From: Streptomyces guryensis
GTDB lineage: Bacteria > Actinomycetota > Actinomycetes > Streptomycetales > Streptomycetaceae
Reading direction: 5' to 3'
Assembly: GCF_021261325.1 (NCBI RefSeq)
Contig: NZ_JAJSBI010000013.1
Coordinates: 186,001-250,000 of the forward strand
DNA length: 64,000 nucleotides
The notes under the pieces are model-generated. The model did no database searches and had not been told where the DNA came from. It was given only the letters and a program-made list of their open reading frames with translations. This document shows, in pieces, positions 44,795 through 52,559 of the stretch (position 1 is the first letter of the stretch; each line of letters begins with the position of its first letter). Position numbers and translations under genes: made by a program.

Positions 44795-45229
44795 ATGGAT
44801 ACCGGCTTCGATCTGAGGAAACACGGTGGCGTGGACGTCTTCCTACGCGACTGCCCGACTCGTTCCGTGCTGGAGCTGATCGCCAGCAAGTGGACCATGC
44901 TGGTGCTGGTGGCACTTGAGGACCGTCGGCCCATGCGATTCGCCGAACTGCGTCGACGGCTGGACGGCGTGACGTCGAAGGTCCTGACACAGACCCTGCG
45001 TGCGCTGGAGCGCGACGGACTGATGACCCGCACCGTGTATCCGACCGTGCCACCCTGCGTGGAGTATCAACTGACCAAGATGGGCCAGGAGGTAGGTGGG
45101 CTGCTGCAGACCATCACCGACTGGTCACAGGCAAACATCGCCGCTGTCCAGGCCGCACGGGAGGAATTCGACGAGCGAGCCACCCGCCAACCCCCTGGGG
45201 TTGGAACATCGTCCGCTGGCGGGCGGTGA
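44795..45229 (+). CDS. HxlR family transcriptional regulator (cassette 2 cargo)
   Basis: 144 residues from the ATG at 44795 (MDTGFDLRKHGG) with GAGG upstream; the frame is open back to 44723 but the extra residues are not HxlR-like. The winged helix is CPTRSVLELIASKWTMLVLVALEDRRPMRFAELRRRLDGV. A cysteine in the CPTRS segment occupies the position used for redox or quinone sensing in QorR/YodB-type members. It probably represses the divergent oxidoreductase. Confidence 0.88.
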   Translation: MDTGFDLRKHGGVDVFLRDCPTRSVLELIASKWTMLVLVALEDRRPMRFAELRRRLDGVTSKVLTQTLRALERDGLMTRTVYPTVPPCVEYQLTKMGQEVGGLLQTITDWSQANIAAVQAAREEFDERATRQPPGVGTSSAGGR

Positions 45230-45243
45230 AACTCGATCGGGGC

Positions 45244-45386
45244 TGATGCTGTCCTCGATGAAGATCTCCCAGGACATCCGCCGTGAGCACGGCGGGAATC
45301 GGGCGGAGATCGAGCAGGGCATGGCTGAGAAGTCGAAGGAGTTCGCCGCCGCGGGCAACAGGGTGTACCTGCCGATCGCGGACTGA
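45244..45386 (+). pseudogene. thiC 3'-end remnant, copy 3 (probable original end)
   Basis: From the ATG at 45258 it encodes a 42-residue ThiC tail (MKISQDIRREHGG ... NRVYLPIAD) that differs in sequence and length from copies 1 and 2. At the DNA level it shares only CCTCGATGAAGAT and scattered later matches with them. Its position furthest from thiC, and its resemblance to tails I associate with Streptomyces ThiC, suggest it is the original 3' end displaced by the two insertions. Confidence 0.75.
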
Positions 45387-45477
45387 CGTATGCCGGTGAA
45401 AGGCCTCCGACGCGGAAGGCGGTCCCGCTCTTCGGCGTGAGTCGCCGTGGGGCGGAGCCGTCGAGGTGACCGGCGTT

Positions 45478-45534
45478 CGGCTTGCGCTCCCCCTGCCGGC
45501 CGGACGGGCCATCTGGTGCGGAGGGCGCAAGCCG
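45478..45534. terminator. possible terminator
   Basis: CGGCTTGCGC pairs with GCGCAAGCCG around a 37-base region containing a further GGCCGGCC-like dyad. It sits just beyond the stop of the following minus-strand membrane protein gene. Confidence 0.45.
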
Positions 45535-45538
45535 ACGG

Positions 45539-46402
45539 TTACTCCGGCTGGTGTTCCGGGCCTCCGAAGTCCGGGCTGGTGTAGTCCGGGCTGGTGAAGC
45601 TCGGACGCGAGCCGGGGGCCGAGCCGTCGTCCGGGCTGCTGAAGCCCGGTCGGCCGTAGCCGAGGTGAGGCATGCGGCCGGTCGACGTCGGCGGGGTGAC
45701 GCTCTGCAGCGCCACGGCGGAGCCGGGGTCGGCGAGTGCCTCCCGCAGGAACGGCATGATGCCGCGCTCCAGGAGTGCTTCGCGCCAAGCTTCCCTGGCC
45801 AGAGCCACTTCCCCGCTCAGTTCGGCGTAGGGTCCGGACTCGAGCGAGGGCTGGTTGCGCAGGGCGGTGAGCAGCAGCCCGACAGCGGCGACGAGGATCG
45901 CGGCCGCGGTCATGGCGCCGAACACCCAACCGGCGGTGATCATGGTCTTGCCGAACATCTGTTTAGGCTCGAGGCTCCTGATGATGTACCCGACGAGCAG
46001 GAAGATCACCGCAGCTGTTCCGGCGAGGACGGGGGTGAGGACGGCGGCGACGGCGACGGCGCCCGCGCCCGCCGGCTCGGCGGCCTCGCCGAGGGTGGTG
46101 GCGAGCCCCATCGCCGCCGCACCCGGCTCCGCAGAGCCGGTTTCGCGGGTGGACGGCGGGGTGGACGGCGCCGGCTGGCGCAGTTCCTCGCGAACCTTCA
46201 CGTAGTGCTGGTACTCGGCCGCCGCGGCCACCGTGATGAGTGCGGTGGCGTTGAGCGCCATGGTGCGCAGCTGTTCGGGGTTGAGCCGCTTACCGACAGC
46301 GGCCAGTTCCGGACGGTTTGGGGCGGAGCGCAGCGCCTCATCGAGGACCCGCTCGTACTCCTGGCGGTCCTCGCTCAGCAGGTGCTGCGGAACGCTGTTC
46401 AT
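45539..46402 (-). CDS. hypothetical membrane protein
   Basis: 287 residues from the ATG at 46402 (MNSVPQHLLSEDRQEYERVLDEAL). Two hydrophobic segments (about 120-145, AVLTPVLAGTAAVIFLLVGYII; about 155-180, MITAGWVFGAMTAAAILVAAVGLLL) lie between an acidic helical N-terminal region and a C-terminal tail with SPDY/FTSPD repeats. It is not recognised beyond an actinobacterial membrane protein. Confidence 0.7.
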   Translation of the reverse strand: MNSVPQHLLSEDRQEYERVLDEALRSAPNRPELAAVGKRLNPEQLRTMALNATALITVAAAAEYQHYVKVREELRQPAPSTPPSTRETGSAEPGAAAMGLATTLGEAAEPAGAGAVAVAAVLTPVLAGTAAVIFLLVGYIIRSLEPKQMFGKTMITAGWVFGAMTAAAILVAAVGLLLTALRNQPSLESGPYAELSGEVALAREAWREALLERGIMPFLREALADPGSAVALQSVTPPTSTGRMPHLGYGRPGFSSPDDGSAPGSRPSFTSPDYTSPDFGGPEHQPE

Positions 46403-46600
46403 GTGCATCCCCCGATGCTCCGTAGGGCTTGGGGCTCGCATGCCAACGAGCCGTCGGGCAGAAACGGAGGGGAGCCTGCTACGGATAAGCCGATGGTAGA
46501 GCGGCGACGGCACACGGTGACAGGGGGTTTGAAGAAATTGGGCCCTGGCCTGCGCCGTTTATCGCGACTCCTCCATGGGGGACCCCTGCCCTGTGAACGT

Positions 46601-47683
46601 TCAGATATCCAGGGGCAGTTGCTGGACCAGCAGTTTTCCGGCCATGGTCACTCCGCCGTCCATCGCGATCGCGAGGCCCTCTGCGTAGACGTGCGGTCCT
46701 TCGACCACGGGACCTGCGCTGTCCTCGCCGTCCTCGGAGCCGACCTCGCCCAGCAGATACGGGATGGGGCTGTGACCGTGAACAATCCGCGTGCCACCGT
46801 ACGTATCCAGCAGGGAGCGTACGGCGTCTGCACCGCCCTCGTCGCGGAAGGAGAACCGCTTGGTGAACTTGCGGAACAGATCCCAGCACTCGTCCGCGTC
46901 GTTGCGCGTGAGCGTTTCGCGGACGGTGTCGTTGACGGCCTCGATCGAGTCGCCGTAGTCGAGGTAGGCGGTGGTGTCGGAGTGGACGAGCAGATAGCCG
47001 TCGACCTCCTCGATGGCGTCCAGGCGGGCCATCCACTGGAGGTGATGGTCCTGGAGGCGGTCCATGTCGGTCTTCTGGCCGCCGTTGAGCAGCCAGGCCG
47101 CCTGGAAGGTGGCAGTGCCCGCCCCGGAGTTGACGGGGGTGTCCACGAACCGCTTGGCGCCCAGCAGCAGCAGCTCGTGGTTGCCCATGAGCGCCTTGCA
47201 GTAGCCGCCTGCCGCGGCCGCCTCCGCGGACAGGCGCATCACGAGGTCGATGACGCCGATGCCGTCCGGGCCGCGGTCGGTGAAGTCGCCGAGGAACCAC
47301 AGTCGGGAGGTGCCCGCGCACCAGTTCCCCGCGGCGTCGACGAGACCCTGCTCCTGTAGGGCGGCCACCAACTCGTCGAGATAGCCGTGCACATCACCGA
47401 CGACGTACAGCGGGCCCGCGCCGTCCGTCTGCTGCGGGACCGGGAGGGATGCGGGGTCGACGGTCACCTGGAGAGTGTCCCCGCGGTTGACGACCGGGAG
47501 GTCGCGCTGTGTCGGCGTGTACCCCTCCGGGTGGTCGGCCGGCTCCTCGACGGGTCTGGCGACGTCGCCTGGGTGTGTGCTGTGGCCGTACGGACCGGTC
47601 TCGTGGACATATGCCGGCACCCGGAAGTCGCGCAACGTCGCCGTTCGCTCCGTCTCGGGTCCCTGACCGGCCCCCTGAGTCAT
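46601..47683 (-). CDS. calcineurin-like metallophosphatase
   Basis: 360 residues from the ATG at 47683 (MTQGAGQGPE), preceded by GGAGGGG. Phosphoesterase motifs are GDVHGYLDEL, GDFTDRGPDGIGVIDLVM and GNHELLLLG, with later GHSPIPYLLG and a C-terminal His-containing region, as in PPP-type Ser/Thr phosphatases. The first 120 residues are an uncharacterised extension. Substrate, protein or nucleotide, unknown. Confidence 0.88.
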   Translation of the reverse strand: MTQGAGQGPETERTATLRDFRVPAYVHETGPYGHSTHPGDVARPVEEPADHPEGYTPTQRDLPVVNRGDTLQVTVDPASLPVPQQTDGAGPLYVVGDVHGYLDELVAALQEQGLVDAAGNWCAGTSRLWFLGDFTDRGPDGIGVIDLVMRLSAEAAAAGGYCKALMGNHELLLLGAKRFVDTPVNSGAGTATFQAAWLLNGGQKTDMDRLQDHHLQWMARLDAIEEVDGYLLVHSDTTAYLDYGDSIEAVNDTVRETLTRNDADECWDLFRKFTKRFSFRDEGGADAVRSLLDTYGGTRIVHGHSPIPYLLGEVGSEDGEDSAGPVVEGPHVYAEGLAIAMDGGVTMAGKLLVQQLPLDI

Positions 47684-47885
47684 CAGACCCCTCCACCATC
47701 GCGCCGCATCTGCACCGCATCGGACTGCCTGGTCGCAGCGGCCCAGCGGTGTCGTGGGCCCATCATAGGAATGCCGATCGCGCCATGTGATGACCCAGGG
47801 GTGGTGAATCGGAGGAAGAGTCCAGTTCACCGCGGCTTTCGCCCCGATTGGGCAGGGCTTCGACCGTCTGCTGACGGCCTCTGTT

Positions 47886-48998
47886 CTACTCCTCTTCGGG
47901 CGACCGCGGCGCGCTGACCGTCGTACGCGGCGGACGTCGCTGGGACGAGGTGCGCACGATCAGCTCCGTCGGTATCACCTGCTCGACCGGTTGGTCCGAT
48001 TCGACCCCCTCGATCGCGTCGATGAGGAGCTGCACCACAGCCGTGCCGATGCGGCGCGGCTTCAGTGAGAGTGTGGTGATGGGCGGTTCGGTGTTGGCGT
48101 ACACGGTGGATTCGCTGCAGCAGACCAGAAGCAGGTCGTCCGGTACGCGCAGGCCGTAGCGGCGGGCCGCGGCGAGCAGGTCGGTGCCGTTCGGGTCGAA
48201 CAGGCCGTAGACGGCGTCGGGCCGGTCGGGGCGGGCAAGCAGCCGGTCGGCGGCGACGGCGCCGGCACACGGGTCGTGTGCCGGGTAGGACTCGTACACC
48301 GGGTCCTGTCCGACACGTTCGCACCAGCGCAGGTACGCCGTGGTTGACAGGTGGGTGTACGTGTCGGTCGATGTCCCCGTCAGCAGTCCGATGCGGCGTG
48401 CGCCGGCGTCGGCCAGGTGGTCGAGGATGCCGAGTACGGCGGCTTCATGGTCGTTGTCGACCCAGGCCGTGACCGGGAGCGAGCCTGCCGGGCGCCCGTC
48501 GGAGACGACGGGCAGACCCTGCCGGACCAGTTCGCTGACGACCGGGTCCTGGTCGGAGGGGTCGATGACGACCGTGCCGTCCAGCGCCACGTTCGACCAC
48601 ACGTCGTGGCGGGAGGTCGCGGGCAGGATGACCAGGGCGTAACCGCGGGCGAGCGCCGCCGAGGTGGCGGCTCGGGCCATCTCGGCGAAGTACGCGAACT
48701 CGGTGAAGGTGAAAGGTTCATCCCCGTATGTCGTCACGGTCAGGCCGATGAGGCCCGACTTGCCGGTACGGAGGGTTCGGGCCGCCGCCGACGGGCGATA
48801 ACCCAGCCGGTCGGCGACCTCGCGGACATGGCGCCGGGTGGCGTCCGGGAGCCGGCCCTTGCCGTTGAGGGCGTCGGAGACGGTCGTGATGGAGACTCCG
48901 GCGGCGGCGGCAACGTCTCTGATGCCCGCCCGGCCCGGCCGGCTTCCTCGGCGTGAGGTTTCCGCGCGGCTCACCTGGTGCTTCCCTGCTGCTGTCAT
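47886..48998 (-). CDS. LacI family transcriptional regulator
   Basis: 370 residues from the ATG at 48998 (MTAAGKHQVS). The LacI headpiece (GIRDVAAAAGVSITTVSDALNGKGRLPDATRRHV) is followed by the periplasmic-binding-type sensor domain. It represses an unidentified target, probably itself: a 27-bp interrupted palindrome lies about 90 bp upstream. The sugar effector is unknown. Confidence 0.9.
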   Translation of the reverse strand: MTAAGKHQVSRAETSRRGSRPGRAGIRDVAAAAGVSITTVSDALNGKGRLPDATRRHVREVADRLGYRPSAAARTLRTGKSGLIGLTVTTYGDEPFTFTEFAYFAEMARAATSAALARGYALVILPATSRHDVWSNVALDGTVVIDPSDQDPVVSELVRQGLPVVSDGRPAGSLPVTAWVDNDHEAAVLGILDHLADAGARRIGLLTGTSTDTYTHLSTTAYLRWCERVGQDPVYESYPAHDPCAGAVAADRLLARPDRPDAVYGLFDPNGTDLLAAARRYGLRVPDDLLLVCCSESTVYANTEPPITTLSLKPRRIGTAVVQLLIDAIEGVESDQPVEQVIPTELIVRTSSQRRPPRTTVSAPRSPEEE

Positions 48999-49398
48999 GG
49001 CGAGCCGATAGTAGGGCTCATCGACTGGGGTAGGGCGGACGCATATGCGCGCGTTGACAGGCACGTTTCTGCAAGGTCATTTACCGTCAACTACCTTTGA
49101 AACAAAGTCAGTTGAACGATCCAATGGGACTACGTAACTTGTCGGCGCGCATGGGCCTGCCAAGTCCCCGATGTTTCGAAGAGGTCTCAACTCACCTGCA
49201 CGGGTGATGCGCGCCAGGGCGTGAGCCACCGGCGCATAGATATATGTGACCGCGCCCCACGATTCGTCTGCCTACGGGTGGTGATGCCCCTGATGTGCGT
49301 GTGACGGATGAGGTCTGCCCTGAGCTGTACGCAGCGGTGCCGAATCCTCATAAGGTGAGCAGTATTGGAAGCCGGTGGTGGTCATGAGGAGGACTGCG
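48999..49398. promoter_or_regulatory. divergent region, LacI regulator / HisC-type aminotransferase
   Basis: About 400 bp without a gene between divergent starts. At 49088-49114, CAACT-AC-CTTTG-AAA-CAAAG-TC-AGTTG is a symmetric operator candidate with two 5-bp arms on each side. An AGGAGG at 49387-49392 supports the aminotransferase start at 49399. Nothing else was recognised. Confidence 0.5.
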
Positions 49399-50478
49399 GT
49401 GAGCGAGACGAGCCCCAAGCTGCGCGCCGAGCTGGAGGGTATCCCCACCTACAAGCCGGGAAAGAGAGCTGCGGCCGGCGGCCCGGTGGCCTACAAGCTG
49501 TCCTCCAACGAGAACCCGTATCCGCCGCTGCCCGGTGTGATGGAGACGGTGACGGCCGCGGTCTCGTCCTTCAACCGTTACCCGGACATGGCCTGTACGG
49601 GTCTGATGAGCGAGCTGTCGGACCGATTCGGGGTCCCGCTCTCCCACCTGGCCACCGGTACGGGTTCGGTGGGCGTCGCCCAGCAGCTGATCCAGGCGAC
49701 CAGTGGCCCCGGTGACGAGGTCATCTATGCCTGGCGGTCTTTCGAGGCGTATCCGATCATCACGCAGATCAGCGGCGCGACCTCGGTGCAGGTGCCGCTG
49801 ACCCCGGGCGATGTGCACGACCTGGACGCGATGGCGGACGCGATCACCGACCGGACGCGTCTTGTCTTCGTCTGCAACCCGAACAACCCGACCGGCACGG
49901 TGGTACGGCGGGCCGAGCTGGAGCGGTTCCTCGACCGGGTGCCGGGCGATGTACTGGTCGTGCTGGACGAGGCGTACCGCGAGTTCATCCGCGACGCCGA
50001 GGTGCCGGACGGCGTGGAGCTGTACCGCGAGCGGCCGAATGTCTGCGTGCTGCGCACGTTCTCCAAGGCGTACGGTCTCGCGGGCCTGCGTGTCGGTTTC
50101 GCGATCGCGCATGAGCCGGTGGCGGCGGCGCTGCGCAAGACGGCGGTGCCGTTCGGCGTGAGCCAGCTTGCGCAGGAGGCGGCCATCGCCTCGCTCCGGG
50201 CCGAGGACGAGCTGCTCGGCCGGGTCGGTTCCCTGGTCTGCGAGCGGAACCGCATGGTCGACGGGTTGCGCGCCCAGGGCTGGACCGTGCCCGAGACCCA
50301 GGCCAACTTCGTGTGGCTGCGGCTGGGGGAGAGCACGGTCGCGTTCGCGGCGGCGTGCGAGCAGCACGGTGTGGTGGTCCGGCCGTTCCCGGGCGAGGGT
50401 GTGCGGGTGACAGTCGGGGAGACCGAGGCGAACGACATCTTCCTGAAGGTGGCGGAAGGCTTCCGCAAGGAGCTCTGA
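49399..50478 (+). CDS. histidinol-phosphate aminotransferase-type enzyme
   Basis: 359 residues from the GTG at 49399 with AGGAGG six bases upstream. PLP aminotransferase class I/II, HisC subfamily: KLSSNENPYPPLPGV N-terminus, CNPNNPTGT, and the Schiff-base lysine in FSKAYGLAGLRVG. It is not in a histidine operon, so it may be an aromatic or phenylalanine-type aminotransferase (HisC paralogues often are). Symbol withheld for that reason. Confidence 0.85.
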   Translation: MSETSPKLRAELEGIPTYKPGKRAAAGGPVAYKLSSNENPYPPLPGVMETVTAAVSSFNRYPDMACTGLMSELSDRFGVPLSHLATGTGSVGVAQQLIQATSGPGDEVIYAWRSFEAYPIITQISGATSVQVPLTPGDVHDLDAMADAITDRTRLVFVCNPNNPTGTVVRRAELERFLDRVPGDVLVVLDEAYREFIRDAEVPDGVELYRERPNVCVLRTFSKAYGLAGLRVGFAIAHEPVAAALRKTAVPFGVSQLAQEAAIASLRAEDELLGRVGSLVCERNRMVDGLRAQGWTVPETQANFVWLRLGESTVAFAAACEQHGVVVRPFPGEGVRVTVGETEANDIFLKVAEGFRKEL

Positions 50479-50599
50479 GCCGGCGTTACTCGTCTACGAG
50501 TTCCACCCGCACGGGGTCGCCGTCGCGGACTGTGGCGAGGAGCCCGGGGTCGCCGTCGAGGCGGCCCAGGACGTTGCACGGGCTCGCGAGGCGGCACTC

Positions 50600-50631
50600 T
50601 CTCCCAAACTCCGTTCGGGGGACCCCCAGCC
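50600..50631. repeat. 32-bp palindromic insert
   Basis: On the minus strand it contains CTGGGGGTCCCCCG followed by AACGGAGTTTGGGAGA. It interrupts the cyclophilin-like gene and changes the frame. Flanking CTCGCGAG octamers occur at 50583-50590 and 50631-50638 but do not form a simple target duplication. No second copy was seen in this window. Confidence 0.6.
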
Positions 50632-50725
50632 TCGCGAGATCGGAGTGGGGCCGTAGGGGAGTGCGAGGGCGTCGCCGTCGGTCCAGAAAGCGACCGTTCC
50701 GGGGGCCACGACCTGTAGAGCCGTT

Positions 50726-50739
50726 GTTTCACGTGGAAC
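50726..50739. other. parS-like site, one mismatch
   Basis: GTTTCACGTGGAAC within the disrupted cyclophilin-like gene, encoding part of SVPRETTA there. It has the same mismatch as the site inside the TPP riboswitch. Confidence 0.55.
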
Positions 50740-50997
50740 AGAGACGCCCGTGTGGAAGTAGACCTCCTCGCCCCAGGTGCGGGCGGTGGAGGCGAGCGGC
50801 AGTGCCTTGGCGAGAGCCTGGGGGGTCGGAGTGTCGTCGAGGGTCGCGGTGAGGTGGCCTGCGGGCCACGAGATCCGTATCTGCACGGCAGGAAATTCAA
50901 CAATATGTTGAAGTCGCTGCCAAGGGGGTGACGTGACGCAGGAGACAGGACCCCGCTGCTGATCGGCGAAAACAGGTGCGTCATAATTGCTTGTGAA

Positions 50998-51013
50998 TGT
51001 GAACGCTTTCACA
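50998..51013. promoter_or_regulatory. Rex operator upstream of cydA
   Basis: TGTGAACGCTTTCACA matches the S. coelicolor Rex operator consensus TGTGAACGCNTTCACA exactly. It lies 20 bp upstream of cydA. Rex, an NADH/NAD+ sensor, represses cydABCD in S. coelicolor, so oxygen or redox control of this operon is expected. Confidence 0.9.
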
Positions 51014-51032
51014 AGCGGTTAGGAGTGGCGAC

Positions 51033-52541
51033 GTGAACCTGGCTCTGGCGCCAGAGACATTGGCGCGCTGGCAGTTCGGCATCACCACCGTCTACCACTT
51101 CCTCTTCGTCCCCCTGACGATCTCGCTCGCCGCCCTCACGGCCGGCCTGCAGACCGCCTGGGTGCGCACGGAGAAGGAGAAGTACCTCAGAGCCACCAAG
51201 TTCTGGGGCAAGCTCTTCCTGATCAACATCGCGATGGGTGTGGTCACCGGCATCGTGCAGGAGTTCCAGTTCGGCATGAACTGGTCCGACTACTCGCGCT
51301 TCGTCGGTGACGTCTTCGGCGCCCCACTTGCCTTCGAGGCCCTGATCGCGTTCTTCTTCGAGTCGACCTTCATCGGTCTGTGGATCTTCGGCTGGGACAA
51401 GCTGCCCAAGAGGATTCATCTGGCCTGCATCTGGATGGTCTCGATCGGCACGATCCTGTCGGCGTACTTCATCCTCGCGGCCAACTCCTGGATGCAGCAC
51501 CCTGTCGGCTACCGGATCAACAAAGCGAAGGGGCGTGCCGAGCTCACCGACTTCTGGCACGTGCTCACCCAGAACACCGCGCTCGCCCAGGCGTTTCACA
51601 CGCTCTCCGCCTCCTTCCTGACCGGCGGTGCGTTCATGGTCGGCATCGCGGCCTTCCACCTGTTCCGCAAGAAGCACGTCTCCGTGATGAAGAGCTCGCT
51701 GCGGCTGGGGCTGGTCACCGTCGTCATCGCCGGTCTGCTCACCGCGATCAGCGGCGACACGCTCGGCAAGGTCATGTTCAAGCAGCAGCCGATGAAGATG
51801 GCTGCCGCCGAGGCGCTGTGGGACGGCCAGAACTCCGCGCCGTTCTCGATCTTCGCGTACGGCGATGTCAGCAAGGGCCACAACTCCGTCGAACTGTCGG
51901 TGCCCGGCCTGCTGTCGTTCCTCGCCGACGACAACTTCAACTCGTATGTCCCCGGCATCAACGACACCAACAAGGCCGAGCAGGAGAAGTACGGTCCCGG
52001 CGACTACCGGCCCATCATCCCCGTCACCTTCTGGGCGTTCCGCTGGATGATCGGCTTCGGCATGGCGTCCTTCGCCATCGGCCTGGTCGGACTCTGGCTG
52101 ACCCGCAAGAAGTTCATGCTGCCGCAGCATCTGCGGGTCGGCGACGACGAGGTGCCGCATCTGGTCCTCTTCAGGAACAAGGCGCTCAGCCCCAAGCTCA
52201 GCAGGCTGTACTGGCTGGTGGCGATCTGGACCCTCGGCTTCCCGCTGATCGCCAACTCATGGGGCTGGATCTTCACCGAGATGGGCCGACAGCCGTGGGT
52301 CGTCTACGGCGTCCTGCAGACCCGGCACGCGGTCTCCCCCGGTGTCTCCCAGGCCGAGGTCCTCACCTCGATGATCGTCTTCACCACGCTCTACGCCATC
52401 CTCGCCGTCGTCGAGGTCAAGCTGCTCGTGAAGTACGTCAAGGCCGGCCCGCCTGAGCTCACCGAGGCCGACCTCAACCCGCCCACGAAGATCGGCGGCG
52501 ACACCCGTGACGCCGACAAGCCGATGGCCTTCTCGTACTAG
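51033..52541 (+). CDS. cydA: cytochrome bd oxidase subunit I
   Basis: 502 residues with about nine membrane helices. Heme ligands are supplied by His in WQFGITTVYHFLFVPL near the N-terminus and Met and His later. It has the GWIFTEMGRQPWVVYG motif and a short Q-loop, as in actinobacterial enzymes. It oxidises menaquinol and reduces oxygen. First gene of the cyd operon; Rex site upstream. GTG start after GGCGACGT. Confidence 0.96.
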   Translation: MNLALAPETLARWQFGITTVYHFLFVPLTISLAALTAGLQTAWVRTEKEKYLRATKFWGKLFLINIAMGVVTGIVQEFQFGMNWSDYSRFVGDVFGAPLAFEALIAFFFESTFIGLWIFGWDKLPKRIHLACIWMVSIGTILSAYFILAANSWMQHPVGYRINKAKGRAELTDFWHVLTQNTALAQAFHTLSASFLTGGAFMVGIAAFHLFRKKHVSVMKSSLRLGLVTVVIAGLLTAISGDTLGKVMFKQQPMKMAAAEALWDGQNSAPFSIFAYGDVSKGHNSVELSVPGLLSFLADDNFNSYVPGINDTNKAEQEKYGPGDYRPIIPVTFWAFRWMIGFGMASFAIGLVGLWLTRKKFMLPQHLRVGDDEVPHLVLFRNKALSPKLSRLYWLVAIWTLGFPLIANSWGWIFTEMGRQPWVVYGVLQTRHAVSPGVSQAEVLTSMIVFTTLYAILAVVEVKLLVKYVKAGPPELTEADLNPPTKIGGDTRDADKPMAFSY

Positions 52542-52559
52542 GCCGAGGGAGATCGAGTC

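Larger units (their letters stand above)
43473..45253. mobile_element. thiC-end cassette 2
   Basis: From the second thiC-end copy to the third. It carries a quinone oxidoreductase and a divergent HxlR regulator. Like cassette 1 it has no recombinase, and its right end has the same motif (43463-43484 and 45244-45265 agree at 19 of 22 positions). It is interpreted as the earlier insertion. Confidence 0.55.
50486..50886 (-). pseudogene. cyclophilin-like fold protein, disrupted by a 32-bp insert
   Basis: From the GTG at 50886 (VQIRISWPAGHLTATLDD) the reading frame is good to ISR at 50632. It continues after 32 extra bases (50600-50631) as ECRLASPCNVLGRLDGDPGLL ... RVELVDE to the TAA at 50486. 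Removing exactly those 32 bp gives one open frame of 123 codons. The insert contains GGCTGGGGGTCCCCCG, a small palindromic sequence of a type I recall as scattered in Streptomyces genomes. The product would match the TM1367/DUF3830-type cyclophilin-like family. The degenerate parS at 50726 lies in this gene. Confidence 0.75.

Noticed and set aside
42064..45386. thiC tail copies as simple tandem gene duplication
   Set aside because: Only the tail is repeated, copies 1 and 2 are identical only over 49 bp at the junction, copy 3 is clearly different, and unrelated cargo lies between them.
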